NCBI GenBank assembly: GCA_034770075.1
Contig: CM068380.1
Location: 28,706,005 to 28,770,004 of the forward strand
Length of the DNA stretch: 64,000 nt
From: Aralia elata
Lineage: Eukaryota > Streptophyta > Magnoliopsida > Apiales > Araliaceae
Direction of reading: 5' to 3'
Part shown: positions 44,602-57,620 of the stretch, piece by piece
Numbering within the stretch: position 1 is the first letter of the stretch
Layout: every line of letters begins with the position of its first letter
Notes under the pieces: model-generated
Databases searched by the model: none
Seen by the model: the letters and a program-made list of their open reading frames with translations, nothing else
What the model was told of the DNA's origin: nothing
Program-made: the position numbers and the translations under genes

Positions 44602-45901
44602 TAAAGCTAATCGCCCTGATATCTAATACCCATCTTCTTTAAGTGACGATCAAACTGCTGCTGAGTTACCGCTTTAGTAAATGGATCTGCTATGTTGTTC
44701 TTAGAGTCCACTCTCTCTAAGGTGACATCTCCTCTTTCCACGATTTCTCTAATCAGATGAAGCGCCACAACACATGCTTGAATTTCTGATGAAACCTGGG
44801 TTCCTTAGCTTGTGCAACAGCTCCAGTGTTGTCACAATATACAGGCACTGGTCCTTGTATGCTAGGAACAACTCCAAGTTTAGTAATGAACTTCTTTATC
44901 CAAACAGCTTCCTTTGTAGCTTCACTTGCAGCTATGTACTCTGCTTCTGTCACTAAATCAGCAACCATGTGATGCTTGAAACTTTTCCAACTCACTACAC
45001 CACCATTTAGGATAAAGACATAACCTGAGGTGGATTTGTTATCTTCTTGGTCAGTCTAAAAACTTGAGTCTGTATAGCTCTCTAGTTTCAAATCAGACCC
45101 ACCATACACTAGAAACACATCCTTAGTTCTTCTTAACTACTTTAGGATGTTTTTCACCACTTTTTAATGTTCTTCTCTAGGATTAGACTGATATCTGCTT
45201 ATCACACCAAGTGTATAAGCAACATTAGGTCTCGTACATATCATCCCATACATGATAGATCCTATTGTCGAAGCATAATGTATCTTACTCATGCGATCTC
45301 TCTCTTTAGGTGTCTTTGGGGACATTTTCTTGGAGAGATTCACTCCAAAACTCATCGGTATGAGTCCTCTTTTAGAGTTTTCCATGTTAAACTTCTTTAA
45401 CATTGAATCAATGTACGTTCCTTGGGTCAAGCCAAGCATCTTTTTAGATCTATCTCTATAGATTTTTATCCCCAAAATGTAGGATGCTTCTCCCAAGTCC
45501 TTCATGGAGAAGTGTTTAGACAACCATATCTTTACTGATTGTAGCATTGGAATGTCATTCCCTATAAGTAATTTATCATCAACATATAGTATCAGGAATG
45601 CCATAGCGCTCCCACTAATATTCTTGTATACACAAGGTTTATCCTCGTTTGTAATAAATTCAAACTCTTTAATTGTCTCATCAAAACGGATATTCCATCT
45701 GCGAGAAGCTTGGTTCAATCCATAAATGGATCGTTATAGTTTACAAACTTGATTTGTTATAACTTTTGAAATAAATCCCTCTAATTGTATCATGTATACA
45801 TCCTCTTCTAGTTTCCCATTGAGGAAGCCTGTTTTCATGTCCATTTGTCAGATCTCTTAGTTATAGTAAGCTGCAATCGCAAGCAAAATCCAAATGGACT
45901 T
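44602..45901 (-). pseudogene. pol: Copia E reverse transcriptase and RNase H, 5'-truncated
   Basis: On the minus strand reverse transcriptase occupies 45901-45164: Q-A-S-R-R-W-N-I-R-F-D near 45700, the intact catalytic Y-V-D-D near 45580, and the conserved A-S-Y-I-L-G-I-K-I near 45475. This 184-codon piece is the longest open copia segment in the window. RNase H follows: T-S-G-Y-V-F near 45010, E-A-E-Y-I-A-A near 44940 and Y-C-D-N-T-G-A near 44845. Stops at about 45161 and 45045 separate the parts. The fuller preservation and intact active site make E the best reference for A and F. Confidence 0.88.
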
Positions 45902-47632
45902 TGTAACAACCCCAATCCGGGTCACCTTGACCTCGGGTCCGGTTCGTCACGATACTACATAAACAATACAATTCTTACTACATAAATGTAATCTCTATAA
46001 TATTACAATACATATTAATCTACTCCCAGGTTTTCTAACCTTTAATCGTACACATCATTCTAAATCAGAGTATATAATACATCAACTTGTAAATAATAGT
46101 GTAATATTAAATAATATAATATCGCAACATAGACTTCAGTTTCTCGTTTAAATGCCTTTTCTGCAGTCATCTTCTTTTGATCATCCAAGTCCTTTTTCGC
46201 TAGCTGCAAGAATCTGTTTGTGGCGTGGGTGAGCAAAAATATTGCCCGTAAGTTTAACAGTTACACATAACACATAAATCATGTATCATGCATGCTTCAT
46301 AATATACCCATGTATAACAGTTATACATGTAAACATATTAACACATAAGTCATATATCATCATGTTTTTCACTGCACGATATAAAGTTTAATTGAACAGT
46401 TGAAATGAACATATCAGCTTAAATTAACAGTTCATAGCATGTTATAATGTAACAACGCATTAACATATAATGACATTTTACACATAAGAGCAAGTTCTGA
46501 AAAACTTATCTAGACTGCATAACCAGTTTACGCTAACATGTCGTGTTCCTTACACGACCCACATGGTATGTGAGATCAATAACTCAATATTAGTCACACT
46601 TGACTCAATGCTTAAATCTTATTTTTAAGATGTTTACTTCCTTTTATCACCTTTATGTTAAATAACATCGACTCTCAATTAGTTACTTATAGCGTTTAAT
46701 CATTTTAGTTTAAATCAAACTATGTACTGGTTTTTATGATACCAAACTTTAACTAAATTTCTTTCTGACACTTGCTTTAGCATCCATAACACATATTACA
46801 CATGTCTGGATTTTTAAAAACAATCTATTCTTCTAATTGGGTTTATTTTTCAAACAATACGTTTTTCTTTGCCGACGAACGTTAACGAACGCCTAAACTT
46901 CATTTTCATAACAATTTTCATTAAAAAGGCTACCAAATCAATACGAAAGGCGTAATTACATAAATTTAAGTCATCTAACCTTGTTTCACCATTAACTTCT
47001 TAAAATGGCCAAAAATGACCTTTGAGTTAGATTTTCATCCAATTAAACTAGTTTTTTTATATAAAAACCAATATAGAGTTCATTAGACTCCTTTCTCATA
47101 TCTACTAAAACAAGTCACTCATAACCTTTCTGGATTCATATTAACCACACATGAATCTATACATACTTTATTTAAAATTATTTTTGTTTAATTGAAGTAT
47201 ATATTTACCAACTAAACTAGTTTTATGAAATCAAAACATAGTTCTTACATCTTCTTTGACTTTAGCATGTTATATATTACTCCAAGCACATAATACCATT
47301 ACTTGGACACTTTTAAATCTCAATGTTTAGAAATACAAATTCTCTTAGGCATTTTATCGAGCATGTTGTATACATTCATTAACAATTTACATGTTATGAA
47401 CTACATATAAGCACATAACATCAATATTTATCCATCCTTATACACCAGATTCACTATGATCCCCAACATGTCAAAGTATGCCATCACATAACAAAATATA
47501 TCATTTTCTAAAATTTTACTTCAAATAAAATTATAAAATTTATTTTCACAATTTCTTTCACAAAACGTTATTTTCGTTTTTAATGTAACTCCTTCGTTAC
47601 ATGACCCTTTTTGTTCCTTCTTATATCAAATT
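45902..47632 (-). mobile_element. Tekay LTR H, right part outside the window
   Basis: Starts TGTAACAACCCCAATCCGGG in plus orientation, which aligns with the left end of solo LTR J; hence minus orientation. Left flank GACTT (45897-45901). At 47633 it is interrupted by copia F. AT-rich, no ORF. Whether H is solo or part of a whole element cannot be decided here. Confidence 0.75.
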
Positions 47633-49433
47633 TGTTAGGTTTGTATAATGTGAACATGCAATCAAATTACATAAATAAAGCGGAAGCGCGATAAAATCAG
47701 ATTTTAAAATTTTATACAAACCATCACCATGATCTTTCTTTATGCACAATTATTAATTAAACGAAAGAGATGGAGAATAAGAATTATACCCTTGTAGAAT
47801 TCTAGCTTCCTCAGGTACAAGTTTACCTCCAATTCCTTCGCGTTCTCCTTGAATTCCACCGATTAAATTCCTTCCTTTGATCAACGTTAGCCACCCAAGT
47901 GTTTGGCCTCTAGCGGTGATCCACCAAGGAATAATACTTGTTCAAGAAGATGGGTTTTGGCAAAACCCTAGTTTCTATCTCTATAGAAATTGTAAGTACT
48001 CTCTACAATTCTTATGCAAGAGTGTGTAACCCTAATCTATGATAAGACTTTTCTTATTTATAGATGTAGGAAAACCCTTCCCTAAACTATTTAGGATTAG
48101 GGTTTCTATTCTAATTAAACTCCTTTAATTAAATTAAACTACTAGTCCAATTAGGAATTCATGTGAGAGTAATTCTATTAATTAATTCTCAATCCCTATT
48201 AGGAGTTAAATAATAGTAATAGTAATAGTAATACTAATAAGACTCATCTTACTAATTTATATTTAATATTTCTAAAATATTAAATAATAAATATTAAGCT
48301 ATTTAATTTATTCTATCTACATAGACTAAATTAAATACACTTAACTTATTATTACAATTATGTCATTTACTTCTTAAATAAATATTTTCCTTTTACGGTG
48401 TGACCATTTAGGTTCTCCATATTAAACCGGTTGTGAATAAATCAATTAGAACAATTCTAATCTTATTTAAATAAATAAATTAAACTATTTAATTCATTTA
48501 AATAAATAATATTTATTTTACAATAAGGGTGAGCCCCCTTAGCGATCAACGACTTTTCAGATAATATAGATTTCAACATTAATCATAAAAGAACCTTTCA
48601 GTGCATAGTTACCGTACAATTCAATCCTTCTACCATACAATGTCCCAATTAAATATAAGACATAGAATTACTGTTAAGTCTTATTTTATTTAATTATATG
48701 TATTTTGATTCTCAAATGCACAACCCTAAATAATGCAAATTAGAAACTCTTTTCTAATTTCATTCTGCCTTGGCCAAGGACTACTGAGTTGTCATTTATC
48801 GAATCACATAGGACATTCACATCTTTTACTAGACGTGGTAGATTCTTTGTTGATCATTCACCTATCTCCATGTACAACTTATTATACCCAATCATACCCT
48901 TTGTTATACCCTAAAGGTCTTAAGGGACATGTCAAAGTATAACTCATCATACACAAGATACTATGATGATCTCAAGTCCAAGGATCACTTGTACTACTAT
49001 CACTAGAGGAATTCCTATTGTCAGGCGAGTAAAACTCCATTAGGTATTCCTTAGTGAGCCACGTTCAGTGAACTTATTCTCCAATAAGCACCTACATACT
49101 TGCTTTAGTGTCTCCACAAAAATGATTATGAGATCAATCATCCTCTTCTTAAGAGCAAGCAACGTATGTACTAATCTATCCGGATTCACTAATCCCCTTT
49201 TTAGTAATCTAACGATTAGGAACGATTTTAGTTTGTGAGCTATCTAGAATTTAGATCTCATTAGCATGATCACCATCATGATTCTAAAATCATTACTCAA
49301 AACTATGGGTTTATCACATTTAATATAACAGCACTATGTAGATAATATAAAATGCCTTTAATAACTGAATAAGATTACAAAGTATATGCTACATCATATC
49401 AAATATGATTGACTTGTGTGCATACTACTTTCA
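47633..49433 (-). mobile_element. 3' LTR of copia F (1801 bp)
   Basis: Plus-strand ends TGTTAGG...TTTCA. Very similar to 145-1946. No MITE at the GGTGAGCCCC site near 48529. Confidence 0.9.
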
Positions 49434-49448
49434 ATCTCCCACTTGCAC

Positions 49449-52400
49449 TAAAGCCAATCGCCATGGTATCAAATACCTTTCTTCTCTAAGTGACAATCAT
49501 CCTGCTGTTTGGATAAAGCTTCAGTAAATGGATATGCAATGTTGTTCTTGAGAGTCCACTATCTCTATAGTGACTTTTCTTCTTTCAATGATTCCTCTAA
49601 TCAAATGAAAGTGCCGCAACACATGTTTGAATCCAAGATGAGACTTAGGAACTATTCTTAGTTCTGTGATGAACTTTTCATCTAAACAATCAACTTGCAG
49701 CTTCACTTACAGCTATATACTTTGTCTTTGTCACTAAATCAGCAACTCTTTGCTATTTTAGAACCTTTCCAATTCACTGCACCAACATTCAAGGTAACAA
49801 TTTACCCTAAAGTGGATTTGTTATCGTCTTGGTCAGTCTGAAAAACTTTAGTCTGTTTAGCACTCTAGTTTTAATTCAGACCTACCATGAATCATGATCA
49901 CATCTTCAATACCGGTTAAGTGCTTAAGATGTTTATCACTGTCTTATAGTGATCTTCTCCAGAATATGACTGATCAACATCAGGCCTTGTATATTCATTG
50001 CATACATGATAGTAACTCATGCGATCTCTCTTTAAATTGGAGACAATTTTATATAGATTCACTCCATGGCTCATCATCATGAGACCTCTCTTGGAGTTTG
50101 CCATGCTAAATGCCTTTAGCATCAAATGAATATACGTTCATTGGGTTAAGCCGAACATCCTTTTAAATCTATCTATATAGATTTATATCCCCAATTTATA
50201 GGATGTTCCTCCCAAGTTATTCATGGAGGAATGTTTAGACAATTTTATCTTTACTGATTGTAGCATTGGTGTGTCATTCCTTATCAGTAATATACCAACA
50301 TATAATACTAGGAATGTCACAGTGCTCCCACTGACCCTTTTGTACACACTAGGTTCATTCTCGTTTTTGATAAAATCAAACTCTTTTGATTGTCTCATCA
50401 AAATGAACGTTCCATCTTTGAGAAGCTTGCTTCAATCCATAAATGGATCATTGTAGCTTAAAACACGATTTGCTTCAACCTTTGAAACAAATTCCTCTGG
50501 CTGTATCATACATACATTCTCCTCAAGTCTTCATTGAGGAAGGACGTCTCCACATCCATTTTGCCAGATTTCGTAATAAGTTGCAATCACAAGCAAAATC
50601 CAAATGGACTTGAGCATTACTCAGTAATAAGGTTTTATTACAGTCAACTCCTTGACTTTATTTGAAACCTTTTAAACATGTATGGTCTTATAGGTCTCCA
50701 CCTTGCCATTTGTCCTAGTCTTTCTCTTTAAAAACCCATTTACACCCTCTAGACACTATGCCTTTCAATGGAGTAACCAGAGTCTATACTTGGTTCTCAT
50801 ACATGGAGTCCATTTTCGGATTTCATGGCCATCTGCCATTTCTCTAAGTGTCTTCTACTCATAGCCTCATCGCATATAACTGGATCATCATCTTCTACGA
50901 TGCATACCTCATCATCATCCTCTATGATGAATCCATACCTCCTACGTATCTACGGTACTCTTCCAGATTTATGATTCGGTTGTGGTACAATAGGTCTATC
51001 TACAGGTCCCTCGGTTTGATTTAAAGTGATTTGTGGTTCTTGACCTCTTTCAAGATCTATTACCCTCCCACTAGCTCCTTCAATGATAAACATCTTTATC
51101 CAAGAAGGCAGCGTATATGATTATAGTAATAATGCCCTAAACTTTCTTTAGGATATCCCACAACTCTGCACTTGTCAAATTTTGTCCCAAACTTATCTTT
51201 TGAAACCTTTTCACATAAGTTGGACAACCCCTTATCTTAACATACTTAAGACTAGGAATCCTCCCTATCCATAACTTTTATAGAGTCTTGGGGCCGAATT
51301 TTGAGGTTACCTTATTTTGTAGATATGCAGCCGTTTCTAGGGCATAACCCCAGAAGGATACTGAAATGTCGGTAAAAATCATTATGGACCTTACCATGTT
51401 CTATATGGCATAATTTTCGTTTTTAGATACACCAATAAATTATTTCGTATCATGAAACGTCCATTATGAGAAAAATACCATTTTGAGATGATCTAGAAAC
51501 TTATTGCACAAGTATTCCTTCCTCGATCTGATCAAAGAATATTAATACTTTGTCAATTTGTTTCACTTCTGAATTCTTTGAACCTTTCAAATGATTCAGA
51601 CTTGTATTTCATCAAATACACATATTCAACTCTTTGAATGATCATCTCCTTTTCTTTTACTAGTTTGTTCAATTTGCAAAAAAAAAAATTCATGTAAGTC
51701 AAGTTTACAAAGTCCATCAAATGATCTTCCAGTTTCAAACAAAACATTATCATTATAAATAGAACAATAATTGTTCTTAAATATAATACCAGAACCTTCC
51801 TTGTCCAACAACGGAAGTAATAATGTTTCTTAAGAGAACTGGAACATAATAACAACTTATTAACTTAACAGACTTGCCCGTAGGCAATGCTAAACTATAA
51901 GTTCCTACGGCTAATGTAGCAACCATTGCTCCATTCTCCACACGTAAGATTACTTACTCTTTGTTTAGCTTTCTACTTCTGCTTAGTCTCTGCATTGGAT
52001 TGCATATGTAAAAACTATAGCCGGTATCCAATACCCAAGTAGAACCTTGACTTACAAAAAGATTTATTTCAATGATGAACAAACCTATATCTGTAACCGA
52101 AGCTTCATTGAGCTTCTTCTGGTTAACCTCTGCAAGATGCTCCTTACAGTTTCCTTTCTAATGTCCAGGCTTATTGCAGTGGAAGCAAACTCCTTTGCTA
52201 TCTGCATCAGTTTTGTTCTTAGTGTCCTGAGTTATTGCCTTTCCTTATACCTTCTTTTAATTGTTCTTCTTTTAAGAAGATCCTTTGGCCCTCTTCCGCT
52301 TCCTGGAAGAATCATCTACCAGTAAGACTTGGTCTTTCTTAGTTGGAAAGTGACTCTTTACAGTTTTCAACGTGTTTAAGCAACTCATGCAGGTTGACAT

Positions 52401-52935
52401 ATAGCTTGTTCATGTGAAAAATTCACAACAAATTGTGAGAAACCGTCCAGGAGTGATTGCAAGATCAAATCTTGGATCAACTCTTCATCCAATACAAAAC
52501 CCAGTTGTCCCAATTGTTCAATCAGATTGATCATTTTTAGGACATTTGCCTATACTGTAGTGCCATCGGTTATTCTAGATTGGAAGAGCTCTTTAGATAT
52601 CTAATATCTAGCAGTCCTACTTTCCTCACCATTCAACTCCTTGAAGGTGCATGAGTACAGTAAGAGCATCCATAGTTTCATGCTGACGCTGAAGCTCGTT
52701 ACTCATGGATGCGAGCATGATGCATTGAGCCAACTATGCATCATCTTGCCACTTTCTAAAGTATCAATCTCTTCCTCAGAGGCATTGTCTGCAACCATTG
52801 CAGGGATATGCGTATTAAGGATATAAAATAGCTTTTCAGCCTTGAGAACTATTCTCAGATTCCTTAACCAGTCCGTGTAATTAGGTCCGGTTAATTAGCA
52901 TCTAATATGCTACGCAGTGATAGTGAATTAGACAT
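49449..52935 (-). pseudogene. Copia F gag-pol, decayed
   Basis: Collinear with A: ATG at 52935, protease remnant near 52020-52060, integrase region near 51550-51900, reverse transcriptase about 50650-50150, RNase H near 49500-49750. Reverse transcriptase reads Y-V-G-I where E has Y-V-D-D-K: the same 3-bp deletion as in A, plus Asp to Gly. It also has the same extra A after the R-F-D-E-T region. Numerous additional stops. No functional product. Confidence 0.82.
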
Positions 52936-54459
52936 TATAAAATTTTGTTAAATGAATTTGTAATTTAACAACATTTTAGCATACATTCATTTTAATGAAT
53001 TACCAAAATAAATTAGGTCTTTATTTTAAATTGGTATCTCCTACTATTTTCATCAAACTATATTACCCTCAATATATAGTTCGGCAAATCTAATTAAAGG
53101 TCTGCTAGTGAGAATAAAGATCCCATTTCAAATGTATATAGCCTTGTGGTGCCACGACAAACGATATATAAATAAATAAGTAGACAACTATTGTCAATTA
53201 CATCTCTATGTAATTCCTTGTATTTTGCCTCTTAGATTATTTTGATCAAATGGTGACACATCCGAATCAAAATTATCCAAGTTAAGTCCATCCTAGCACT
53301 TCCATATATTCGAAAGAAAAACACTGTCCTTGTGGTGACACAACAAAACAGCATCGTTCAGTCTATTTATAAGCATTAAATGTGATAAGACAACATCTTA
53401 AATATTTAATACTTGCCTTGTGGTGACACAACAAACTCATATTAAATATTTAATACTCTATTTTGTTCTACCATGCTAGAAGGCGACGTTCGATATTCTA
53501 AATATCTTTGAACGCTTAGGACTTAATATGATTTCTTGAGGGATTTATTATTATTAGTCTCATCTTGTTTAACGCGCATGCACATATATATATAAAATAC
53601 GCATCATATTATTTTACATGCGAAGCATGTTGGATAATATATAATATATATATATATATAGTAAGCATGCACATATAGAATACTATATTCTACCCGGATT
53701 GATTATGGACTTTTATTCTAGTTTGGTTCACTAGAGCCACCAAGTGAACCAAAAGGTCAAACCTAGAGTGAAAGAATTAAATTTAAATATAACTATTACA
53801 TTTAAACCCGGGCTCCATTACAAACGGGTCTTCAAGCGCTCCTTGCTCCTTTGTCTCCAATTCTTCAAAAGTAATTCTAACTATTCCTATAACAAAAACT
53901 ACTTACAATAAATAGAAACCTTGATCAGCAGTCAAGGGGAAGTACATAGGAGGGAGATAGAATTTACATTAACAAAAAAATTAGAGAAGACGAGGTACGC
54001 AGACCCCATTTATAAAAACCCATACATTCAAGCGTCCACTAAAATAAATCCAATCACACATTGGTCAATAGTCCATAATCAATCCCTATTTATTATCATA
54101 CATATCTCTATATGTATCAATAAATAATATTTATCCCATGAATAATAAAACCATTCCATATATGCATTGATATCATTTAATGGGCAATATTAGTTAGTAT
54201 AAAATCCAATTTCAACTCCAATTAGTTATCATGGAATCCAATTCCAACTCTAATTAGTTATCATGAAATCCAATTTCAATTAAAATAAACTTCTTTATTT
54301 TAATCATATTCTAAATCAAAATAAACTCTTTTATTTTAATTTACAAAAATAAAATAAAAAAAATAATTTTACACAAACAATTATGCCCAATTAAATTTTT
54401 CTAAACACATATCAATGTATATACAGAATCAAAACAATTAATAATTCGCATAAAGTTTG
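52936..54459 (-). other. Leader of copia F
   Basis: Non-coding, collinear with the leader of A. Has three or four CCTTGTGGTGACACAACAAA-like units (near 53142, 53326 and 53415) and a short TA run (53645-53660). No GC-rich insert. Confidence 0.7.
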
Positions 54460-54472
54460 GCTCTTGATACCA
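54460..54472 (-). other. Primer-binding site of copia F
   Basis: Minus-strand TGGTATCAAGAGC, the same variant as at 131-143, with one base more than the site of A. Confidence 0.8.
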
Positions 54473-54473
54473 C

Positions 54474-54843
54474 TGTTAGGTTTGTATAACGCGAACATGC
54501 AATCAAATTACATAAATAAAGTGGAAGCGCGATAAAATCAGATTTTAAAATTTTATACAAACCATCACCATGATCTTTCTTTATGCACAATTATTAATTA
54601 AACGAAAGAGATGGAGAATAAGAATTATACCCTTGTAGAATTCCAGCTTCCTCAAGTACAAGTTCACCTCCAATTCCTTCGCATTCTCCTTGAATTCCAC
54701 CGATTAAATTCCTTCCTTTGATCAACGTTAGCCACCCAAGTGTTTGGCCTCTAGAGGTGATCCACCAAGGAATAATACTTGTTCAAGAAGATGGGTGTTG
54801 GCAAAACCTAGTTTCTATCTCTATAGAAATTATAAGTACTCTC
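54474..54843 (-). mobile_element. 5' LTR of copia F, partial
   Basis: Plus-strand start TGTTAGGTTTGTATAACG. Interrupted after ...AAGTACTCTC by the TGTAGACACCC end of G; CTCTC (54839-54843) is the expected target duplication. Confidence 0.88.
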
Positions 54844-55139
54844 TGTAGACACCCAAATTTTGCACTTCGTATACTAACCTTGACAGGAGGGCAAATTCGT
54901 CAAATGGATCGGCCTGCGAGAGCAAAAGATAGGAAAAGTACGGACACTCGACGCCACCATGATAATTTGCAGCCGAAATCGACATGATAGCAGGGCTATC
55001 CGAATTTGGCATTCCCGGAAGGTGTGGCGCGCTTCTCAATGATTCTCGGACTGTAAAGCACGAGCCTATCAGCGAAAACCGACGTTGCGGTAACGAAAAT
55101 CGAGGCGTGACACGAAAATCGAGAAAGTCAAGCCCGCCA

Positions 55140-55294
55140 GCCGCGGATAGATCTGCGGCCAAGTGAGTGCGCCAGCACGAAAACCGGGAAATCAGCACTC
55201 AGCAGCTGAGTGCGATGGGAGGCGTGCCAGCTGGCCAGCCGCAGATCTATCTGCGGCCAGCCGCAGATAGATCTGCGGCTGGCTCTGGCCAGCC
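55140..55294. repeat. GC palindromes next to the TATA box of the G LTR
   Basis: Palindromes: GCCGCGGATAGATCTGCGGC (55140, one mismatch), GCACTCAG-CAG-CTGAGTGC (55195), GCCGCAGATCTATCTGCGGC (55238), GCCGCAGATAGATCTGCGGC (55260), and GGCTGGC-TCTG-GCCAGCC (55277-55294). Units 55238 and 55260 are reverse complements of each other. The block is repeated almost unchanged at about 63671-63825 in the 3' LTR. Confidence 0.9.
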
Positions 55295-55301
55295 TATTTA
55301 A
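55295..55301 (+). promoter_or_regulatory. TATA-like box of the G LTR
   Basis: TATTTAA directly after the last palindrome, followed about 30 bp later by a purine-rich transcribed-like leader. The same box is at 63826-63832. Confidence 0.5.
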
Positions 55302-56938
55302 GGCAGCTTCGGCAGCATACAGGGGGTTGAGCAGTTTTGGGAAGAAGAAGGAAATTCCAGCAGCAAAAGAGCACGGAAATAGAGAGAAAATAGTGAGATT
55401 TTGCTACAAAAATAGGAGAGAAAGGAGAGAAAAAAGAGAGAATTCAATCCTTTTAATTTTGATTGTATCAAATACACTTCTTATCCTATTCAAATACACA
55501 AGTTCATATCCATTTGAGATCAATTGCAAGGTGAAAATTTCTATTTGTTCTAGCAATTCATGTCATATTGATTGGGTAAATTAGATGTAACTTTCATGTA
55601 TCTTGTTGAAAAATGAATTAGGGATTATGAGTGAAGTTTCCATCGGAATAAAACTCTTCCTAATAACCCGATGATATTCGTTCATTAATTTCTTTGTTTG
55701 TTTTAAGGTGTTATGTTTGGTATCATTTCCTTTAAATCGTTATTTTAGGATGTCTTGGTATTGTTAGATTATCCGGGTTGGTTTATTTTCTTGTAATATC
55801 CGATTGTTTGTGTGTGGATACTTGGTTGTGAGCCTAGGAAAACGACCCCGGGGTCCCGATCCGATGATGGACATATCTTGATGTAAGAAGTAGAGATGAC
55901 GTAGTTCTCATTGTAAATATGTAATCGTTGGGCCTTAAAACGACGCTAAGGCGAGAATCGTGCTTAAGGCCCCGAAATAGTGGAATTTGTGATTGTTGGC
56001 GTTCGGGGATATTTTGATGGCTTACATGCCCATGAATAGCCCGACGCGTGTTTATGCTCGACTTGAATTATGACACGAAATTGATTTCAAAGCTAAATGA
56101 TAAGATTTTCATAAAATCAATCAAAGTAGGATATTAGAATCACGAGGTTAAAATTTGAGAAACGTTAATGAAATGTCGATTCATATCTAACGAGAAAGCT
56201 AAAGAAAAATCGTTTTCCAAAACAACACACAAAATGATTTTATAAGTAATTGACGTTTCATTAAATCTTTGTGCATAGGGTGAAAGAGATCCTAGAAATT
56301 GCCCATCATTTTATGAAAGCAACGTATAGATCTCGATTCCTATTTTGACGAAGGTTTAAAACTCTTGTTTTGTTAAAACGACACTTAACGAAAATCTCAT
56401 AGTTTTGATAATTAAAATCAAACCTTTCTCATAAAGCTTTCTCGTGTATGCCGAAAAGACATTCCGAAGCATTCTCAAAGTAAAACACGATTTTCCCTAA
56501 AATCCAAATGACTCTTTCATACAAACTCACCACGACATTCACATAGACACACACCCACACACAAGCGCGCGCACACACACATTTCATGAATTAAAGGATA
56601 GGAAAGCATCAAGATTGCGGTAACCGTGTTTCACGGAAGTCGAGGGGTGCCTAACACCTTCCCCTCACTTAAGCAAGCCCCCGAACTCTATGAATCTCGA
56701 TTCGCAGACCAATTAATTCGGAGTCACATATGAGCCAGCGATTCATAAAACACGAAAATCCGGATGAGTTGGTACATCCATTTCAAATATACCAACTGGC
56801 GACTCTGGTTAATTGGCTCATCATAAAAACGATCTTTCAAAACCCCGTCGACATCAATGCCGACCTTTTCCAAACGTCATCTAAATCAAAAGGCTAAAAT
56901 TGGAAGAGAAGAGAACGAGAAAACCCGGCGTCGACAGC

Positions 56939-56956
56939 TGGCGACTCTGCTGGGGA
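56939..56956 (+). other. Primer-binding site of element G
   Basis: TGGCGACTCTGCTGGGGA, the usual first internal motif of Tat/Ogre elements, 2 bp after the LTR. I am not certain which tRNA it pairs with. Confidence 0.7.
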
Positions 56957-57620
56957 ATATTAGAGGGCTTAAGCCACATTAAAATCTTGATGCTATTCTA
57001 TCCTTTAAAAAATTCATGAATATGTGTGTGCATGCGATATTTTGATCTTTTGTGTTTTTGTTGTGTGAATGCGTGTTTTGTCCAAATGAATGAATGATTG
57101 AATGGAATGGCTTTACTTTAAAGAAATCATTTGCATACGGTGAGGACGATGAATGTGAATGTATGTTGAGATTGTACCTCCTCCTGAGGCGAACCCGTCG
57201 GTTGCTTATTACTGGACTCGATGGGGCTGCTCCCCGGAGATGGCTCAGGAAACGCACCACTCAAATCCGCTCCAATCGAAAGGGCTCAAACGAGTAGATT
57301 GCGAAGATTTGGGAACCTTCATGCCGAAAAGCCCGTGAGAGTAACCCTAGGATAGGTCATCCTCAGAATAACCCAACGCAGGAAAAGTCTCTTCATACCT
57401 TTTTACGTTTATATGTCTAAATGTCATGATCTCATTCAATATTCATACATCCCTTTTCTATGTCGAAAGAGATTACTAACCGCTGTGAATTGCAGGGAAT
57501 AGTTGGGGGAGCATAATAAAGCATGTTTAGCATTGTTTATGGCACTAAAGGACTACTAACTTTCTCTTTTGCAGGGAAAGATTAAAGAACCCCAAAACAC
57601 AAAAAATTTATAGCTTTAGC
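56957..57620 (+). other. Leader of element G
   Basis: Non-coding region between primer site and gag. Apparent ORFs of 67-93 codons on both strands (56979-57297) show no recognisable motif. Confidence 0.55.

Larger units (their letters stand above)
42765..45901 (-). mobile_element. Divergent Ty1/copia element E, cut by Tekay LTR H
   Basis: The 3' LTR (42765-44586) begins TGTTGGATTGCAG on the plus strand and is clearly related to, but far from, the A/F LTRs. Polypurine tract 44587-44601, then RNase H and reverse transcriptase on the minus strand. The element is broken at 45901 by H, and its 5' portion must lie beyond the right edge of the window. Left flank ATCTT (42760-42764). Confidence 0.85.
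47633..54843 (-). mobile_element. Ty1/copia element F, cut by Tat/Ogre-like element G
   Basis: 3' LTR 47633-49433, polypurine tract 49434-49448, decayed gag-pol, leader, primer site and the first 370 bp (plus-strand sense) of the 5' LTR (54474-54843), where G begins. Same subfamily as A and as the element at the left edge. Left flank AAATT; the rest of its 5' LTR lies past the right edge. Confidence 0.9.
54844..56936 (+). mobile_element. 5' LTR of element G (2093 bp)
   Basis: Begins TGTAGACACCC and ends GGCGTCGACA, 2 bp before the primer-site motif. It includes the palindrome cluster 55140-55294, a TATA-like TATTTAA (55295-55301), CA/CG-rich microsatellites (56535-56582), and GTGCCTAACACCTTCCCC (56646-56663), a motif that recurs in LTRs of this group. 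Short ORFs inside are not conserved genes. Confidence 0.85.

Noticed and set aside
54830..55198. 122-codon minus-strand ORF, partly repeated at 63508-63729
   Set aside because: Lies antisense in the G LTR; the shared part reflects LTR identity, the rest is not conserved.
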